Below, piece by piece: positions 8,581 to 17,397 of a stretch of 64,000 bases of DNA. The translations under genes and the position numbers were made by a program. The DNA comes from Macrococcoides canis (GTDB taxonomy: Bacteria; Bacillota; Bacilli; Staphylococcales; Staphylococcaceae): positions 496,001-560,000 of the forward strand of contig NZ_CP021059.1 in the NCBI RefSeq assembly GCF_002119805.1, written 5' to 3'. The notes beneath the pieces are model-generated. The model was not told the DNA's origin. It did no database searches and was given only the letters and a program-made list of their open reading frames with translations. Within the stretch, counting starts at the first letter, position 1; the number at the start of each line of letters is the position of its first letter.

Positions 8581-10530
8581 GTGAGAAAGTTCTTAGTGTG
8601 TTTAATTTCTGTTTTATTAGTTAGTTTAAATGTAACTGGTAATTTTGTACAAGCGGCAGCAGATGTGGAAAAACCAGTAATCAAAAGTGTTACAGTGGAT
8701 AAAAAGTCAGCAAAAGTGGGAGATACAGTAACATATACAGTAGTGGCAACAGATAATGTTGGGGTTGATAGAGTCTATATCGATTTGAAGAAGCCGCAAA
8801 CAGGAAATACTGTGTTTGACCGTATGACAAGCATCGGCAATAACATGTATCAATATCAGATGACTGTAACGGATAGTAGTGAGACAGGAGAATGGGAAGT
8901 AGCATCGGTACTCGTATATGATGGATCAGAAAACTATACTAGAGATTATAACAAGAATATCGGATATGGTACGAAAGATTATAGTTCAGCGAAAGTTCAG
9001 ATTACTGGTGGATTAGCTGATGTAGAGAAACCAGTGATCAAAAGTGTAACAGTAGATAAGAAGACAGCTAAGGTCGGAGATACAGTAACGTATACCGTAG
9101 TAGCGACAGATAAAGTGAAAATTGATAGAGTCTATATCGATCTGAAGAAACCACAGACAGGAAATACTGTGTTTGACCGTATGACAAGCATCGGCAATAA
9201 TATGTATCAATATCAGATGACTGTAACGGATAGTAGTGAGACAGGAGAATGGGAAGTAGCATCGGTACTCGTATATGATGGATCAGAAAACTATACTAGA
9301 GATTATAACAAGAATATCGGATATGGTACGAAAGATTATAGTTCAGCGAAAGTTCAGATTACTGGTGGATTAGCAGATGTAGAGAAACCAGTGATCAAAA
9401 GTGTAACAGTAGATAAGAAGACAGCTAAGGTCGGAGATACAGTAACGTATACCGTAGTAGCGACAGATAATGTGAAAATTGATAGAGTCTATATCGATCT
9501 GAAGAAACCACAGACAGGAAATACTGTGTTTGACCGTATGACAAGTATCGGCAATAATATGTATCAATATCAGATGACTGTAACGGATAGTAGTGAGACA
9601 GGAGAATGGGAAGTAGCATCGGTACTCGTATATGATGGATCAGAAAACTATACTAGAGACTATAACAAGAATATCGGGTATGGTACGAAAGATTATAGCT
9701 CAGCAACTGTAAAAATAGGAAATAATATAACTGTAGAACAGCCAACGACAGAAAGACCAACGACAGAAAGACCAACGACAGAAAGACCAACGACAGAAAG
9801 ACCAACGACAGAAAGACCAACGACAGAAAGACCAACGACAGAAAGACCAACGACAGAAAGACCAACGACAGAAAGACCAACAACCGAGAGACCGACAACA
9901 GAGAGACCAACAACCGAAAAACCAACGACAGAGAGACCGACAACAGAGAGACCAACAACCGAGAAGCCGACGACAGAAAAACCAACAACAGAGAAACCAA
10001 CGACAGAGAAACCAGTTTCAACTGTGAAACCTAAACCGGTGAAAAATTCAAAGCCGGTTGTCAATCCTATAGATGACAATGATATTAAAGTTACAGGTAA
10101 AGCAAAATCTGGCAGCACGGTCTATGTTCTTGTGAAGAATAAAGTTATAGGTAAAGGGAATGCTAAAAACGGAACGTATACTATTTCAGTGAAAAAACAA
10201 AAAGCAGGAACTACAGTTAATGTCTATTCAATTTATAAAAAAGTAAAAAGTTCAACAGTGACTACAAAGGTGATAGATAGAACACCTCCAAGCTTTACGA
10301 AATTAAATAGGATTACAACAAAATCAAGAGTAGTTACAGGAAAAGGTGAAAAATCTGCATTCGTAACAGTAATTAAGAATCGTAAAGTGATTGCTAATGG
10401 TAAAGTGAATTCTAAAGGAACTTTCAACTTGAAAATTAAGGGTCAAAAGAAAGGTACTGTATTAACCGTATATTTGAAGGATAAAGCTGGTAATAGTAGC
10501 AAGAAGTCGATAAAGGTTACAGTAAAATAA
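8581..10530 (+). CDS. Large secreted repeat protein with three near-identical Ig-like modules and a PTTER linker
   Basis: A 649-residue protein read from a GTG start at 8581 behind AAAGGGGGA. The signal peptide probably ends near VQAAA (residue about 28). Three 119-residue modules follow, each starting DVEKPVIKSVTVDKK, with a predicted beta-sandwich pattern (DTVTYTVVATD). Next come 18 PTTE[R/K] pentapeptides, then two Ig-like/Big-type beta domains (VTGKAKSGSTVYV; VTGKGEKSAFVTV). No LPXTG motif or transmembrane tail is present, so it is released or held non-covalently. A surface or adhesin role is inferred. Confidence 0.85.
   Translation: MRKFLVCLISVLLVSLNVTGNFVQAAADVEKPVIKSVTVDKKSAKVGDTVTYTVVATDNVGVDRVYIDLKKPQTGNTVFDRMTSIGNNMYQYQMTVTDSSETGEWEVASVLVYDGSENYTRDYNKNIGYGTKDYSSAKVQITGGLADVEKPVIKSVTVDKKTAKVGDTVTYTVVATDKVKIDRVYIDLKKPQTGNTVFDRMTSIGNNMYQYQMTVTDSSETGEWEVASVLVYDGSENYTRDYNKNIGYGTKDYSSAKVQITGGLADVEKPVIKSVTVDKKTAKVGDTVTYTVVATDNVKIDRVYIDLKKPQTGNTVFDRMTSIGNNMYQYQMTVTDSSETGEWEVASVLVYDGSENYTRDYNKNIGYGTKDYSSATVKIGNNITVEQPTTERPTTERPTTERPTTERPTTERPTTERPTTERPTTERPTTERPTTERPTTERPTTEKPTTERPTTERPTTEKPTTEKPTTEKPTTEKPVSTVKPKPVKNSKPVVNPIDDNDIKVTGKAKSGSTVYVLVKNKVIGKGNAKNGTYTISVKKQKAGTTVNVYSIYKKVKSSTVTTKVIDRTPPSFTKLNRITTKSRVVTGKGEKSAFVTVIKNRKVIANGKVNSKGTFNLKIKGQKKGTVLTVYLKDKAGNSSKKSIKVTVK
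8662..9732 (+). repeat. Three tandem 357-bp in-frame repeats
   Basis: Units begin at 8662, 9019 and 9376, each at the codon for the Asp of DVEKPVIK. Units 2 and 3 are nearly identical in DNA, including synonymous positions. Unit 1 differs mostly in its first 150 bp. This indicates recent duplication or gene conversion. Confidence 0.9.
9742..10011 (+). repeat. Eighteen 15-bp repeats encoding PTTE[R/K]
   Basis: The unit CCAACGACAGAAAGA is repeated 18 times in frame. The first units are almost identical and later ones drift (CCAACAACCGAGAGA and similar). It encodes a Pro/Thr-rich stalk and is a likely site of slippage-driven length variation. Confidence 0.92.
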
Positions 10531-10552
10531 TCTAAAAGTTTAATAAGTAGAT

Positions 10553-10596
10553 ATACCATCTTTCGTTGATAATATCGAAAGATGGTATTTTGTATT
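10553..10596 (+). terminator. Terminator after the repeat protein
   Basis: The stem ATACCATCTTTCG (10553-10565) pairs with CGAAAGATGGTAT (10576-10588), followed by a T-rich stretch. Confidence 0.85.
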
Positions 10597-10636
10597 TGTA
10601 AATGAAAGAACGAATATTGGAAAAGAAAATGATATT

Positions 10637-10832
<196 letters not shown>

Positions 10833-10930
10833 AAGTTTTAATATTAATCTTTCGCATATTATTAGAATTCATTTTACTTATCTCGTAAACTAAAATAGTA
10901 GTTAAAATTTGTGAAGGAGTGTTTCATGTG

Positions 10931-11806
10931 ATGAAAATTCAAGATGTAAGTGAACTTCCTCAAGATGAGCAGTTAGCGTATAAAAAGTTTATTGAAGCCT
11001 TAAAAGAAAGTGATATTCCAACGAGTTCATATGTACGTATGAAGTTGTCTGCAATGGAAAATGAAACACTGGAACAAAGTAAGATCGGTGGTGTTCCTTT
11101 TCTCAAATCACTCGAAAATATTCCTGTTGATGCAAAGGATGAGAAAATGATACTACTCGCACAAATTAATTTAAGTGAATTACCCGCAGGTCAAACAGTG
11201 TTCCCAACAAATAAAGGAATATTACAATTTTGGATTAGTGGACATGACGAAGGCTATGGTATGGGGATTGAAGCGTTAGATGATACAGAGAATTCTAAAT
11301 TAATTTACATTGAAGATATAGAAACAGACCTTTCATATGATGAAGTGAAAGCTTATATCGATAAGTTTGAATATGAAGATGAGAATATACCATTACAAGG
11401 TGCTTATAGCATTAGTTATAGTCTGGATGAACAAATGCTGACGCCTGTAGATTATCGTTTTAATAATCTCGTGATTCCAATTTGGAACAAGGTGAATCCT
11501 GAGTTTGAGATTGAGTCGTTATTTGATGGCTATGATGAATTGATGGAAGCGATATTTAAGACATTATTAAACGAAGAACCTTCTCATCAACTTGGAGGTT
11601 ATCCGTATTTTGCTCAGGAAGATCCGAGAGAATTTGAAGAAGAATTGCAAGTATATGATCAGCTTGTACTTCAAATTGATTCTGAAGAAAAAGATGGGAT
11701 AGAGATTGACTGGGGTGACGCTGGGACGGCAAATGTCCTGATGAAATCAGAAGATTTAAAAGCAATGAATTTTGAACATTATATTTATACGTGGGATACT
11801 TTATAA
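10931..11806 (+). CDS. YwqG-like DUF1963 family protein
   Basis: An approximately 291-residue cytoplasmic protein of the DUF1963/YwqG type. It has the family pattern of a PFLKSLENIP-like opening, MILLAQINLSELP, LQFWISGHD and, near the end, HQLGGYPYFAQEDPR. The function of this family is not established. GAAGGAG ends at 10919; ATG at 10931 is chosen, although GTG at 10928 is equally spaced. It is monocistronic, ending at a terminator directly after the stop. Confidence 0.82.
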   Translation: MKIQDVSELPQDEQLAYKKFIEALKESDIPTSSYVRMKLSAMENETLEQSKIGGVPFLKSLENIPVDAKDEKMILLAQINLSELPAGQTVFPTNKGILQFWISGHDEGYGMGIEALDDTENSKLIYIEDIETDLSYDEVKAYIDKFEYEDENIPLQGAYSISYSLDEQMLTPVDYRFNNLVIPIWNKVNPEFEIESLFDGYDELMEAIFKTLLNEEPSHQLGGYPYFAQEDPREFEEELQVYDQLVLQIDSEEKDGIEIDWGDAGTANVLMKSEDLKAMNFEHYIYTWDTL

Positions 11807-11812
11807 AAGAGT

Positions 11813-11844
11813 AAGGTGAGATGATCATTTATCTCATCTTTTTT
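11813..11844 (+). terminator. Terminator after the DUF1963 gene
   Basis: The stem AAGGTGAGAT / ATCTCATCTT is followed by TTTT. Confidence 0.85.
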
Positions 11845-11923
11845 AGTGGATTATATATTTTTATATGTATTTTATATGGAAAATATTACATAATAGTAGT
11901 AAGAATAAGAAAGGGTGATCTTA

Positions 11924-12379
11924 ATGACAAATGTATGTAAAGACTATTTAAATTACTGGCGTTATTCACTCAATACAACGGAAGAAGCGAGTCGTTCTGA
12001 GTATTGGTTTCCAACACTTGCGCATGTGGCGTTCTTCTCATTATTGATGGCAGCAGACAAAGAAAACTATGACACAGAGCCTGGGGATCAGTTTATCCCT
12101 ACACCGATAAATAAACTGTATACTGCATTTGCTGTACTGTCATTCATTCCAACTTACAGCGTATTTAGCAGACGTCTTAATCATCTTGGGATGAGTAAGT
12201 CTATTGCGAAACTCATCTATAGTGCGAATGCGTTAGGATATATTTACGTGTATTTCATGAATAAGAAAACACATAAAGAAATTGAAGCAATAGTAGGTGG
12301 ACGTAAGAACTTTGCGATATTAGCAAGTATTGTGACGGTTGCATACACTTCGGAGCTGGTGCTGGCACTCAAGAAATAA
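11924..12379 (+). CDS. DUF805-like small membrane protein
   Basis: A 151-residue protein starting at ATG 11924 behind AAAGGGTGAT. The N-terminus carries a DUF805-like signature (NYWRYSLNT then ASRSEYW), followed by hydrophobic segments around residues 25-40, 65-80 and 130-148. DUF805 proteins are small inner-membrane proteins of unknown role. Two more members lie in this window (31015-31602 and 33645-34118). This copy is the shortest and least typical. Confidence 0.7.
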   Translation: MTNVCKDYLNYWRYSLNTTEEASRSEYWFPTLAHVAFFSLLMAADKENYDTEPGDQFIPTPINKLYTAFAVLSFIPTYSVFSRRLNHLGMSKSIAKLIYSANALGYIYVYFMNKKTHKEIEAIVGGRKNFAILASIVTVAYTSELVLALKK

Positions 12380-12394
12380 GAATGATAATAAAGG

Positions 12395-12437
12395 GTGATC
12401 TGTGTAATAGAATTTTTCTATTACAGATCATCTTTTT
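12395..12437 (+). terminator. Terminator after the DUF805-like gene
   Basis: GATCTGTGTAATAG pairs with CTATTACAGATC apart from a 2-nt bulge, followed by TCTTTTT. Confidence 0.85.
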
Positions 12438-12440
12438 ATT

Positions 12441-12458
12441 TTGTGAACAATTTCACAA
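12441..12458. promoter_or_regulatory. Rex- or ArcR/Crp-type operator, site 1
   Basis: TTGTGAACAATTTCACAA is an 18-bp palindrome matching the Rex operator TTGTGAA-N4-TTCACAA exactly. It also fits the Crp/ArcR core TGTGA-N6-TCACA. It lies about 160 bp upstream of the TauE-type gene. Both regulators respond to respiratory state, so redox or oxygen control is likely; which one binds cannot be told. Confidence 0.65.
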
Positions 12459-12557
12459 ATGTGACACAATTTCTTTAGAAATAGGATAGTATTTCCATTT
12501 AATCCGTGGTAAATTATAGATGTAATTTAAGTGGCATTTAAATTTTTTTGAAGGTAT

Positions 12558-12575
12558 TTGTGAAACGAATCACAA
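12558..12575. promoter_or_regulatory. Rex- or ArcR/Crp-type operator, site 2
   Basis: TTGTGAAACGAATCACAA deviates from the Rex consensus at one position but fits TGTGA-N6-TCACA exactly, which slightly favours a Crp-family regulator such as ArcR. It is 40 bp upstream of the ATG at 12616, where binding would block transcription. Confidence 0.6.
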
Positions 12576-12615
12576 TTAAAGTAAAAATAAAAAAACAAAA
12601 ATGGAGGTTTTAATT

Positions 12616-13500
12616 ATGGTAACTGCGTTAATTATTGCAATCGTCCTAGTGAATCTGTACTTCTTATTCTTCTTCGTGAAAGACGTTGCAGCCAACACTG
12701 CTGCAATGAAAGCTGAACCTGCGAATGCAAAAGCATTGCCGTTCAGTTCATTCATTATGTTCTTCTTATCTACATTTGGTATTTCTGACTTTGCGATTGG
12801 GACAGTTCTTTATGACAAATTGAAATGGGTGGATATTAAAAAGTTACCTGGTACATTGAACACGCAATGTGTAATTCCAGTAGCTGTAATGGCGATTTGT
12901 TATATCAGTTCAATAAATGTTGGCATTAAGACGTTAATAGTATGTATTATCTGTCAGGTCATCGGGGCGTATATTGGTCCACGTTTCGTCGTGAAATTAC
13001 CTGCTGACATTATTAAAGTATTTATCGGATTTGGATTAGTGATTGCAGCACTGCTTATCTTTGCGGGTCAGATGAACTGGATTACTTCAAATGGTACTGC
13101 AACAGAGTTATATGGATTTAAATTAGTGTTAACTGGATTCTTATTATTCGTCTATGGGGCATTAAACAATATCGGTATTGGCTCATATGCGTTAACGATG
13201 GTAACTGTGTACTTAATGGGTATGGATCCTGTCGCAGCGTTCCCGATTATGATGGGTGCATGTACTTTCTCAGTTCCGGTAGGTAGTGTAGAATTCGTGA
13301 AGCTTCAGCATTACAGCAGAAAGATTACTTTATTTGCTGCAACGTTCGGTGTGCTCGGTGTATTATCAGCAGTATTCTTAGTGAAATCTCTAGATACTTA
13401 TATGTTGAAATGGGTTGTAATTGCCGTATTACTATACAGTGCATATACAATGCTCGAATCACAATTTAAAAATCATATGAATAAAACAAAAATGGCTTAA
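12616..13500 (+). CDS. Sulfite exporter TauE/SafE (TSUP) family membrane protein
   Basis: A 294-residue protein with about eight hydrophobic helices in the two-repeat TSUP layout: a short N-terminal helix, then repeats around residues 40-130 and 165-285 (LLFVYGALNNIGIGSYALT in the second). TSUP proteins move sulfite, sulfonates or other small organic anions. The start is ATG 12616 behind TGGAGG; the in-frame ATG at 12601 lacks a ribosome site. It forms an operon with the ornithine-cyclodeaminase-like gene 12 nt downstream, and two TTGTGA palindromes lie upstream. Substrate unknown. Confidence 0.85.
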   Translation: MVTALIIAIVLVNLYFLFFFVKDVAANTAAMKAEPANAKALPFSSFIMFFLSTFGISDFAIGTVLYDKLKWVDIKKLPGTLNTQCVIPVAVMAICYISSINVGIKTLIVCIICQVIGAYIGPRFVVKLPADIIKVFIGFGLVIAALLIFAGQMNWITSNGTATELYGFKLVLTGFLLFVYGALNNIGIGSYALTMVTVYLMGMDPVAAFPIMMGACTFSVPVGSVEFVKLQHYSRKITLFAATFGVLGVLSAVFLVKSLDTYMLKWVVIAVLLYSAYTMLESQFKNHMNKTKMA

Positions 13501-13512
13501 AGGATTGATATT

Positions 13513-14475
13513 ATGATTAACTTAACTAAAGAAGACGTTAAAGCATGTTTTACGATGAGAGATGCGATTGAAGCAGATAAAGAAGCACTCGCAAATTATT
13601 CTAAAGGACAGGCGATCGTCCCATTAAGAACGAATATTGATGTTGCGACAAGACATGGCCAGGCACTATTCATGCCGGGATATGTAGAAGGGGCTGAAGA
13701 TGCTTTAGGTATTAAGATTGTGTCTGTATATCCTGACAATATTGAGAAAGGATTACCGAGTGTTCCTGCAACAATGATTGTTATGGACCCTGAAACTGGT
13801 ATGGTGAATGGGATTATAGATGGCACGTATTTAACACAGCTTAGAACGGGAGCAGGCCAAGGTGCCGCAACAGAACTACTCGCACGTAAAGATGCTAAGA
13901 TTGGTGCGTTGATTGGTACTGGAGGTCAAGCAGAGAGTCAGCTTGAAGCGATGCTGACGGTACGTGATCTTGAAGAAGTGAGAATCTTTGATATTGATTA
14001 TGAACGTGCACAGCAGTTTGCTTATGAGATGGAAGAGAAGTTTCATGTTAAGATGATTGCGGTAGAGACGAGTGAGGCATGTGTAACCGATGCTGACATT
14101 ATTACGAGCGTTACTACAAGTAAACGAGCAACATTTGATGCACAGTTCGTTAAACGTGGCGCACATATTAATGGTGTAGGTGCATACACTAAGGAAATGT
14201 GTGAAATTCCCCGAGAAATAATTAAAGCTGCAGATGTTGTTATCTTTGATACAACGGATGGCGTAATGAAAGAAGCGGGAGATTTTATCACCCCTGTTGA
14301 AGATGGATATATTGATGAAACAAAGTATAGTGGTGAACTTGGTGAATTGATCAATGGTGATATTAAAGGCCGTCAGTCTGATGAGGATATTACGATATTT
14401 AAGACAGTCGGTTCAGCTGTGCTGGATGTTGTAACAGCTTCGAAGATTATTAAGAGATATAATGAGCAAAAATAA
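13513..14475 (+). CDS. Ornithine cyclodeaminase / mu-crystallin family protein
   Basis: A 320-residue protein with the family N-terminal domain (KIVSVYPDN, near residue 75) and a Rossmann NAD(P) domain (GALIGTGGQAESQLEA, near 133). VTTSKRATFD and GAHINGVGAYTKEM are typical of the OCD/mu-crystallin fold. Members include ornithine cyclodeaminase (ornithine to proline plus ammonia), alanine dehydrogenases and ketimine reductases, so the reaction is uncertain. It is co-transcribed with a TSUP transporter and ends at a strong terminator. Confidence 0.85.
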   Translation: MINLTKEDVKACFTMRDAIEADKEALANYSKGQAIVPLRTNIDVATRHGQALFMPGYVEGAEDALGIKIVSVYPDNIEKGLPSVPATMIVMDPETGMVNGIIDGTYLTQLRTGAGQGAATELLARKDAKIGALIGTGGQAESQLEAMLTVRDLEEVRIFDIDYERAQQFAYEMEEKFHVKMIAVETSEACVTDADIITSVTTSKRATFDAQFVKRGAHINGVGAYTKEMCEIPREIIKAADVVIFDTTDGVMKEAGDFITPVEDGYIDETKYSGELGELINGDIKGRQSDEDITIFKTVGSAVLDVVTASKIIKRYNEQK

Positions 14476-14478
14476 TGA

Positions 14479-14523
14479 AAAAAGATTAGATACAGAATGT
14501 CTTCATGTATCTAATCTTTTTTT
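14479..14523 (+). terminator. Terminator of the TSUP-OCD operon
   Basis: A 14-bp stem (AAAGATTAGATACA / TGTATCTAATCTTT) with an 11-nt loop is followed by T residues. Confidence 0.9.
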
Positions 14524-14591
14524 CATAATGAATATAATAGTAATAAATTGTAAATAATAGTATGATTAAGAAAAAAACAAAGGAGACTAAT

Positions 14592-15113
14592 ATGGAATAT
14601 ACAATTCTCATATTATTTATTGCATTTACTATATTGATAATATATTTTGCTACAAAATTTTTACATAAAATAATGAATAAAAGATATGATTTCTATAAAA
14701 TGTTTTCAATAGTGTTAATTGCAGTATTTATACCATTATTAGCTTATTTAATTTCGAGTGAAGTTATTAATTATTGGTCACAGCCAACTGATGAAGATCG
14801 TCAAAGGCTGGGAGAGATGACAACGAAAGTTATTTATAGTGAAGATTTTAAGAAGTTAGAAAAAACACGCATTATTTATAGTATTGAACCTTCAGTAAAT
14901 CGTTATAATCGACAAGCTAATAATTACTTATACGATGTGTATGTTAAGACAGACAAAGAAACATATGGATTTAATTGCGATGACCTCGATAAAGATGACA
15001 AAGACCAACAATGCAAAATTGTAGATATATCAAGTTGGGGTTACTCTGAATATAGCGAAGAACAGCCATTCTTTAATGGATATAGAGGGTATAAAAATGG
15101 TATAAAGAGATAA
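14592..15113 (+). CDS. Unrecognised membrane protein
   Basis: A 173-residue protein from ATG 14592 behind AAAGGAG. Two hydrophobic helices (about residues 3-22 and 35-55) precede a hydrophilic domain of about 110 residues with no motif I recognise (VIYSEDFKKLEKTRIIYS, and a YGFNCDDLDKDDKD acid patch). By topology the C-terminal domain probably faces one side of the membrane as a compact domain. It precedes the ABC ATPase gene by 25 nt without a visible terminator, so co-transcription is possible. Function unknown. Confidence 0.65.
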   Translation: MEYTILILFIAFTILIIYFATKFLHKIMNKRYDFYKMFSIVLIAVFIPLLAYLISSEVINYWSQPTDEDRQRLGEMTTKVIYSEDFKKLEKTRIIYSIEPSVNRYNRQANNYLYDVYVKTDKETYGFNCDDLDKDDKDQQCKIVDISSWGYSEYSEEQPFFNGYRGYKNGIKR

Positions 15114-15138
15114 GACCATTGTAGAAATGAGGCAAATT

Positions 15139-16179
15139 ATGCTTAAAGTTATTAACATTCATAAACTTTACGGTAAAGATAAATGGGTTTTACGTGATTT
15201 GAGCTTTGAAGTTATGGATGGTGAATTTTTCGTACTTGTCGGGCCGAGTGGGTGCGGTAAGAGTACGTTGCTGAAGATGATTGCAGGGCTAGAGGATATT
15301 ACTGAAGGTGAACTGTATATTGATGGTCAGCTTGCAAATCAGCTGCACCCTAAAGATCGTTCATTATCGATGGTGTTTCAGAACTATGCACTTTATCCGC
15401 ATATGACTGTTGAGAAAAATATTTTATTCACATTAGAAAATCGTAAAGTACCTAAAGCATTACGTCATGATAAGATGATGGAAGCGGCGAAGCTTGTAGG
15501 TTTAGAAGATTACTTGAAGAAGAAACCAGGCGAACTCTCTGGTGGACAGCGTCAGCGTGTGGCATTAGCGCGTGCGATTGTCAGTGAATCGAAGCTGTGC
15601 TTAATGGACGAACCGTTATCAAACTTAGATGCAAAGTTGCGTGGACAGATGCGTGTTGAGTTACGACAGTTACAACAGCGTCTCGGTATGACGATGATTT
15701 ATGTAACGCATGACCAAGTTGAGGCGATGACGATGAGTGATCGTATCATGGTGTTAAATGGTGGACATATCCAGCAAATCGGCACACCACTTGAAATCTA
15801 CAATGAGCCAAATAATAAGTTCGTTGCGAATTTTATGGGATCTCCTGCAATGAATATTGTGCGTGGTAATGTAACTGGTAACGCAGTCCATTTCGGTGAC
15901 TTTAATTTACCGATCAACATGCCGGTCGCTGAAGGTGCAATCGATGTAGGGTTCAGACCGGAAGATGTAGTGCGTGATGAAACGGGCACACTTGTTACCG
16001 TCACTGCGTGCGAGATGTTAGGTGATACGACGGTCGTTAACTTCATGATTAATGGAGAGAAATGTATCGCTAAGTTTTCAGAGCAAGTGCCGCTATCAAT
16101 TGGTGACGAGATTCGCATCTCGATTAATGACAAGAAAATTAAATATTTCGATTCAGAAAATGGAACAGTGATTAAATAA
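15139..16179 (+). CDS. Sugar-type ABC transporter ATP-binding protein (MsmK/UgpC class)
   Basis: A 346-residue ATPase with Walker A GPSGCGKST, signature LSGGQRQRVALARA, Walker B LCLMDEPLSNLDA, the H-loop YVTHDQ, and a C-terminal MOI/TOBE regulatory domain (about residues 235-345) typical of MsmK, UgpC and MalK. The ATG at 15139 is preferred over 15127 because GAGG lies six bases before it. No permease or binding-protein gene is adjacent, so it may serve several sugar importers, as MsmK does in streptococci. That is inference. Confidence 0.88.
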   Translation: MLKVINIHKLYGKDKWVLRDLSFEVMDGEFFVLVGPSGCGKSTLLKMIAGLEDITEGELYIDGQLANQLHPKDRSLSMVFQNYALYPHMTVEKNILFTLENRKVPKALRHDKMMEAAKLVGLEDYLKKKPGELSGGQRQRVALARAIVSESKLCLMDEPLSNLDAKLRGQMRVELRQLQQRLGMTMIYVTHDQVEAMTMSDRIMVLNGGHIQQIGTPLEIYNEPNNKFVANFMGSPAMNIVRGNVTGNAVHFGDFNLPINMPVAEGAIDVGFRPEDVVRDETGTLVTVTACEMLGDTTVVNFMINGEKCIAKFSEQVPLSIGDEIRISINDKKIKYFDSENGTVIK

Positions 16180-16205
16180 ACGGGCGATGGCTCGTTTATT
16201 TTTTT
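16174..16205 (+). terminator. Terminator overlapping the stop codon of the ABC ATPase gene
   Basis: AAATAAACGGGC pairs with CTCGTTTATTT apart from minor mismatches and runs into seven or more T. The left arm includes the TAA stop. Confidence 0.85.
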
Positions 16206-16212
16206 GGAATGA

Positions 16213-16249
16213 TTGTTAACTTATATTAAAATTTAGTTTACAATATAAT
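16213..16249. promoter_or_regulatory. BirA operator and -10 box of bioB
   Basis: TTGTTAAC (16213-16220) and GTTTACAA (16236-16243) are separated by 15 bp, which is the arrangement of the Firmicutes BirA biotin-repressor operator. TATAAT at 16244-16249 abuts the right arm as the -10 box. Repression of bioB by biotinyl-AMP-bound BirA follows from the known system. Confidence 0.8.
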
Positions 16250-16287
16250 GGTGCAGTTATATTGAAAATGTATACAGGGGGGATTTT

Positions 16288-17262
16288 ATGTTAGCACAAC
16301 GTATTATTAAAGGAGATAGTATTTCAAAGGAAGAAGCATTATCGTTATTTGTCGATAATAATATAGATACTTATGACTTATTACATGAAGCATATCAAGT
16401 ACGTAAGCATTATTTTGGTCGTCGAGTGAAGCTCAATATGATTCTTAACGCGAAGAGTGGGATTTGTCCGGAAGACTGTGGTTATTGTGGTCAGTCTAAG
16501 CTGATGAAGAATAAGGATAAATACTTGCTTGTTGACGAAGATCAGATAAAGTCAGGAGCAGACTTCTGTGCTACCCATGATATTGGTACGTATTGTATTG
16601 TTATGAGTGGTCGTGGTCCGAGTGATAAAGAGGTCGATCATATCGCGCATACTGTAGAAGCGATTAAACATGATCATCCGCAGCTTAAGATTTGTGCTTG
16701 TCTCGGTCTGACGAATGACGAACAGGCGAAGAAGTTAAAGTCGGCTGGTGTAGACCGTTATAATCACAATATTAATACGAGTGAAAATTATCATGATGAA
16801 GTTGTAACGACGCATACATATCAAGACCGTGTAGATACTATTGAGATTATGAAAGCCAACAATATTTCACCATGCTCAGGTGTAATATGTGGTATGGGAG
16901 AGACGGATGAAGATATTATTGATATGGCATTCGCGCTTAAAGCGAAAGATGCTGATAGTATACCGGTCAATTTCTTACATCCTGTTAAAGGAACAAAGTT
17001 TGGTAATGAAGATAATTTAACACCTGAACGTTGTTTAAGAATACTTTCGATGTTCCGATTAATTAACCCTGCTAAAGAAATCCGTATCGCTGGCGGGAGA
17101 GAAGTCAACTTAAGATCATTGCAGCCGCTTGCCATGCAGGCGGCAAACTCAATCTTCGTCGGCGACTATTTAATTACGAATGGACAGCCGAATGAACTTG
17201 ATTATAAGATGCTGGAAGACTTAGGATTTACAATCGATACGAATATACCTGAATTAGTGTAG
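16288..17262 (+). CDS. bioB: Biotin synthase
   Basis: A 324-residue radical-SAM enzyme. The [4Fe-4S] motif [11 protein letters not shown] binds SAM, and the downstream core includes [12 protein letters not shown] and the arginine-containing [13 protein letters not shown] that coordinates the second cluster. It inserts sulfur into dethiobiotin in the last step of biotin synthesis. The ATG follows a GGGGGGA site. No other bio gene is adjacent, but the BirA operator upstream supports the assignment. Confidence 0.96.
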   Translation: MLAQRIIKGDSISKEEALSLFVDNNIDTYDLLHEAYQVRKHYFGRRVKLNMILNAKSGICPEDCGYCGQSKLMKNKDKYLLVDEDQIKSGADFCATHDIGTYCIVMSGRGPSDKEVDHIAHTVEAIKHDHPQLKICACLGLTNDEQAKKLKSAGVDRYNHNINTSENYHDEVVTTHTYQDRVDTIEIMKANNISPCSGVICGMGETDEDIIDMAFALKAKDADSIPVNFLHPVKGTKFGNEDNLTPERCLRILSMFRLINPAKEIRIAGGREVNLRSLQPLAMQAANSIFVGDYLITNGQPNELDYKMLEDLGFTIDTNIPELV

Positions 17263-17397
17263 TGATGCCAGAAGATTAATGAAAAATAATCAATATTGTC
17301 AGCATTAATATGAAATTTCGTCATATTGCTAAAATCATATTGTAACGTGCACAATTTAATGGAATAATTTAATTTATCAAGTATTTAAGGAGTAATT

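Noticed and set aside
9693..10118. Reverse-strand frame with GLSVV repeats opposite the PTTER region
   Set aside because: It is a mirror of the 15-bp repeats of the real gene on the plus strand, which has a signal peptide and ribosome site.
11915..11923. Upstream GTG as start of the DUF805-like gene
   Set aside because: It lies inside the ribosome site AAAGGGTGAT; the ATG at 11924 is correctly spaced.
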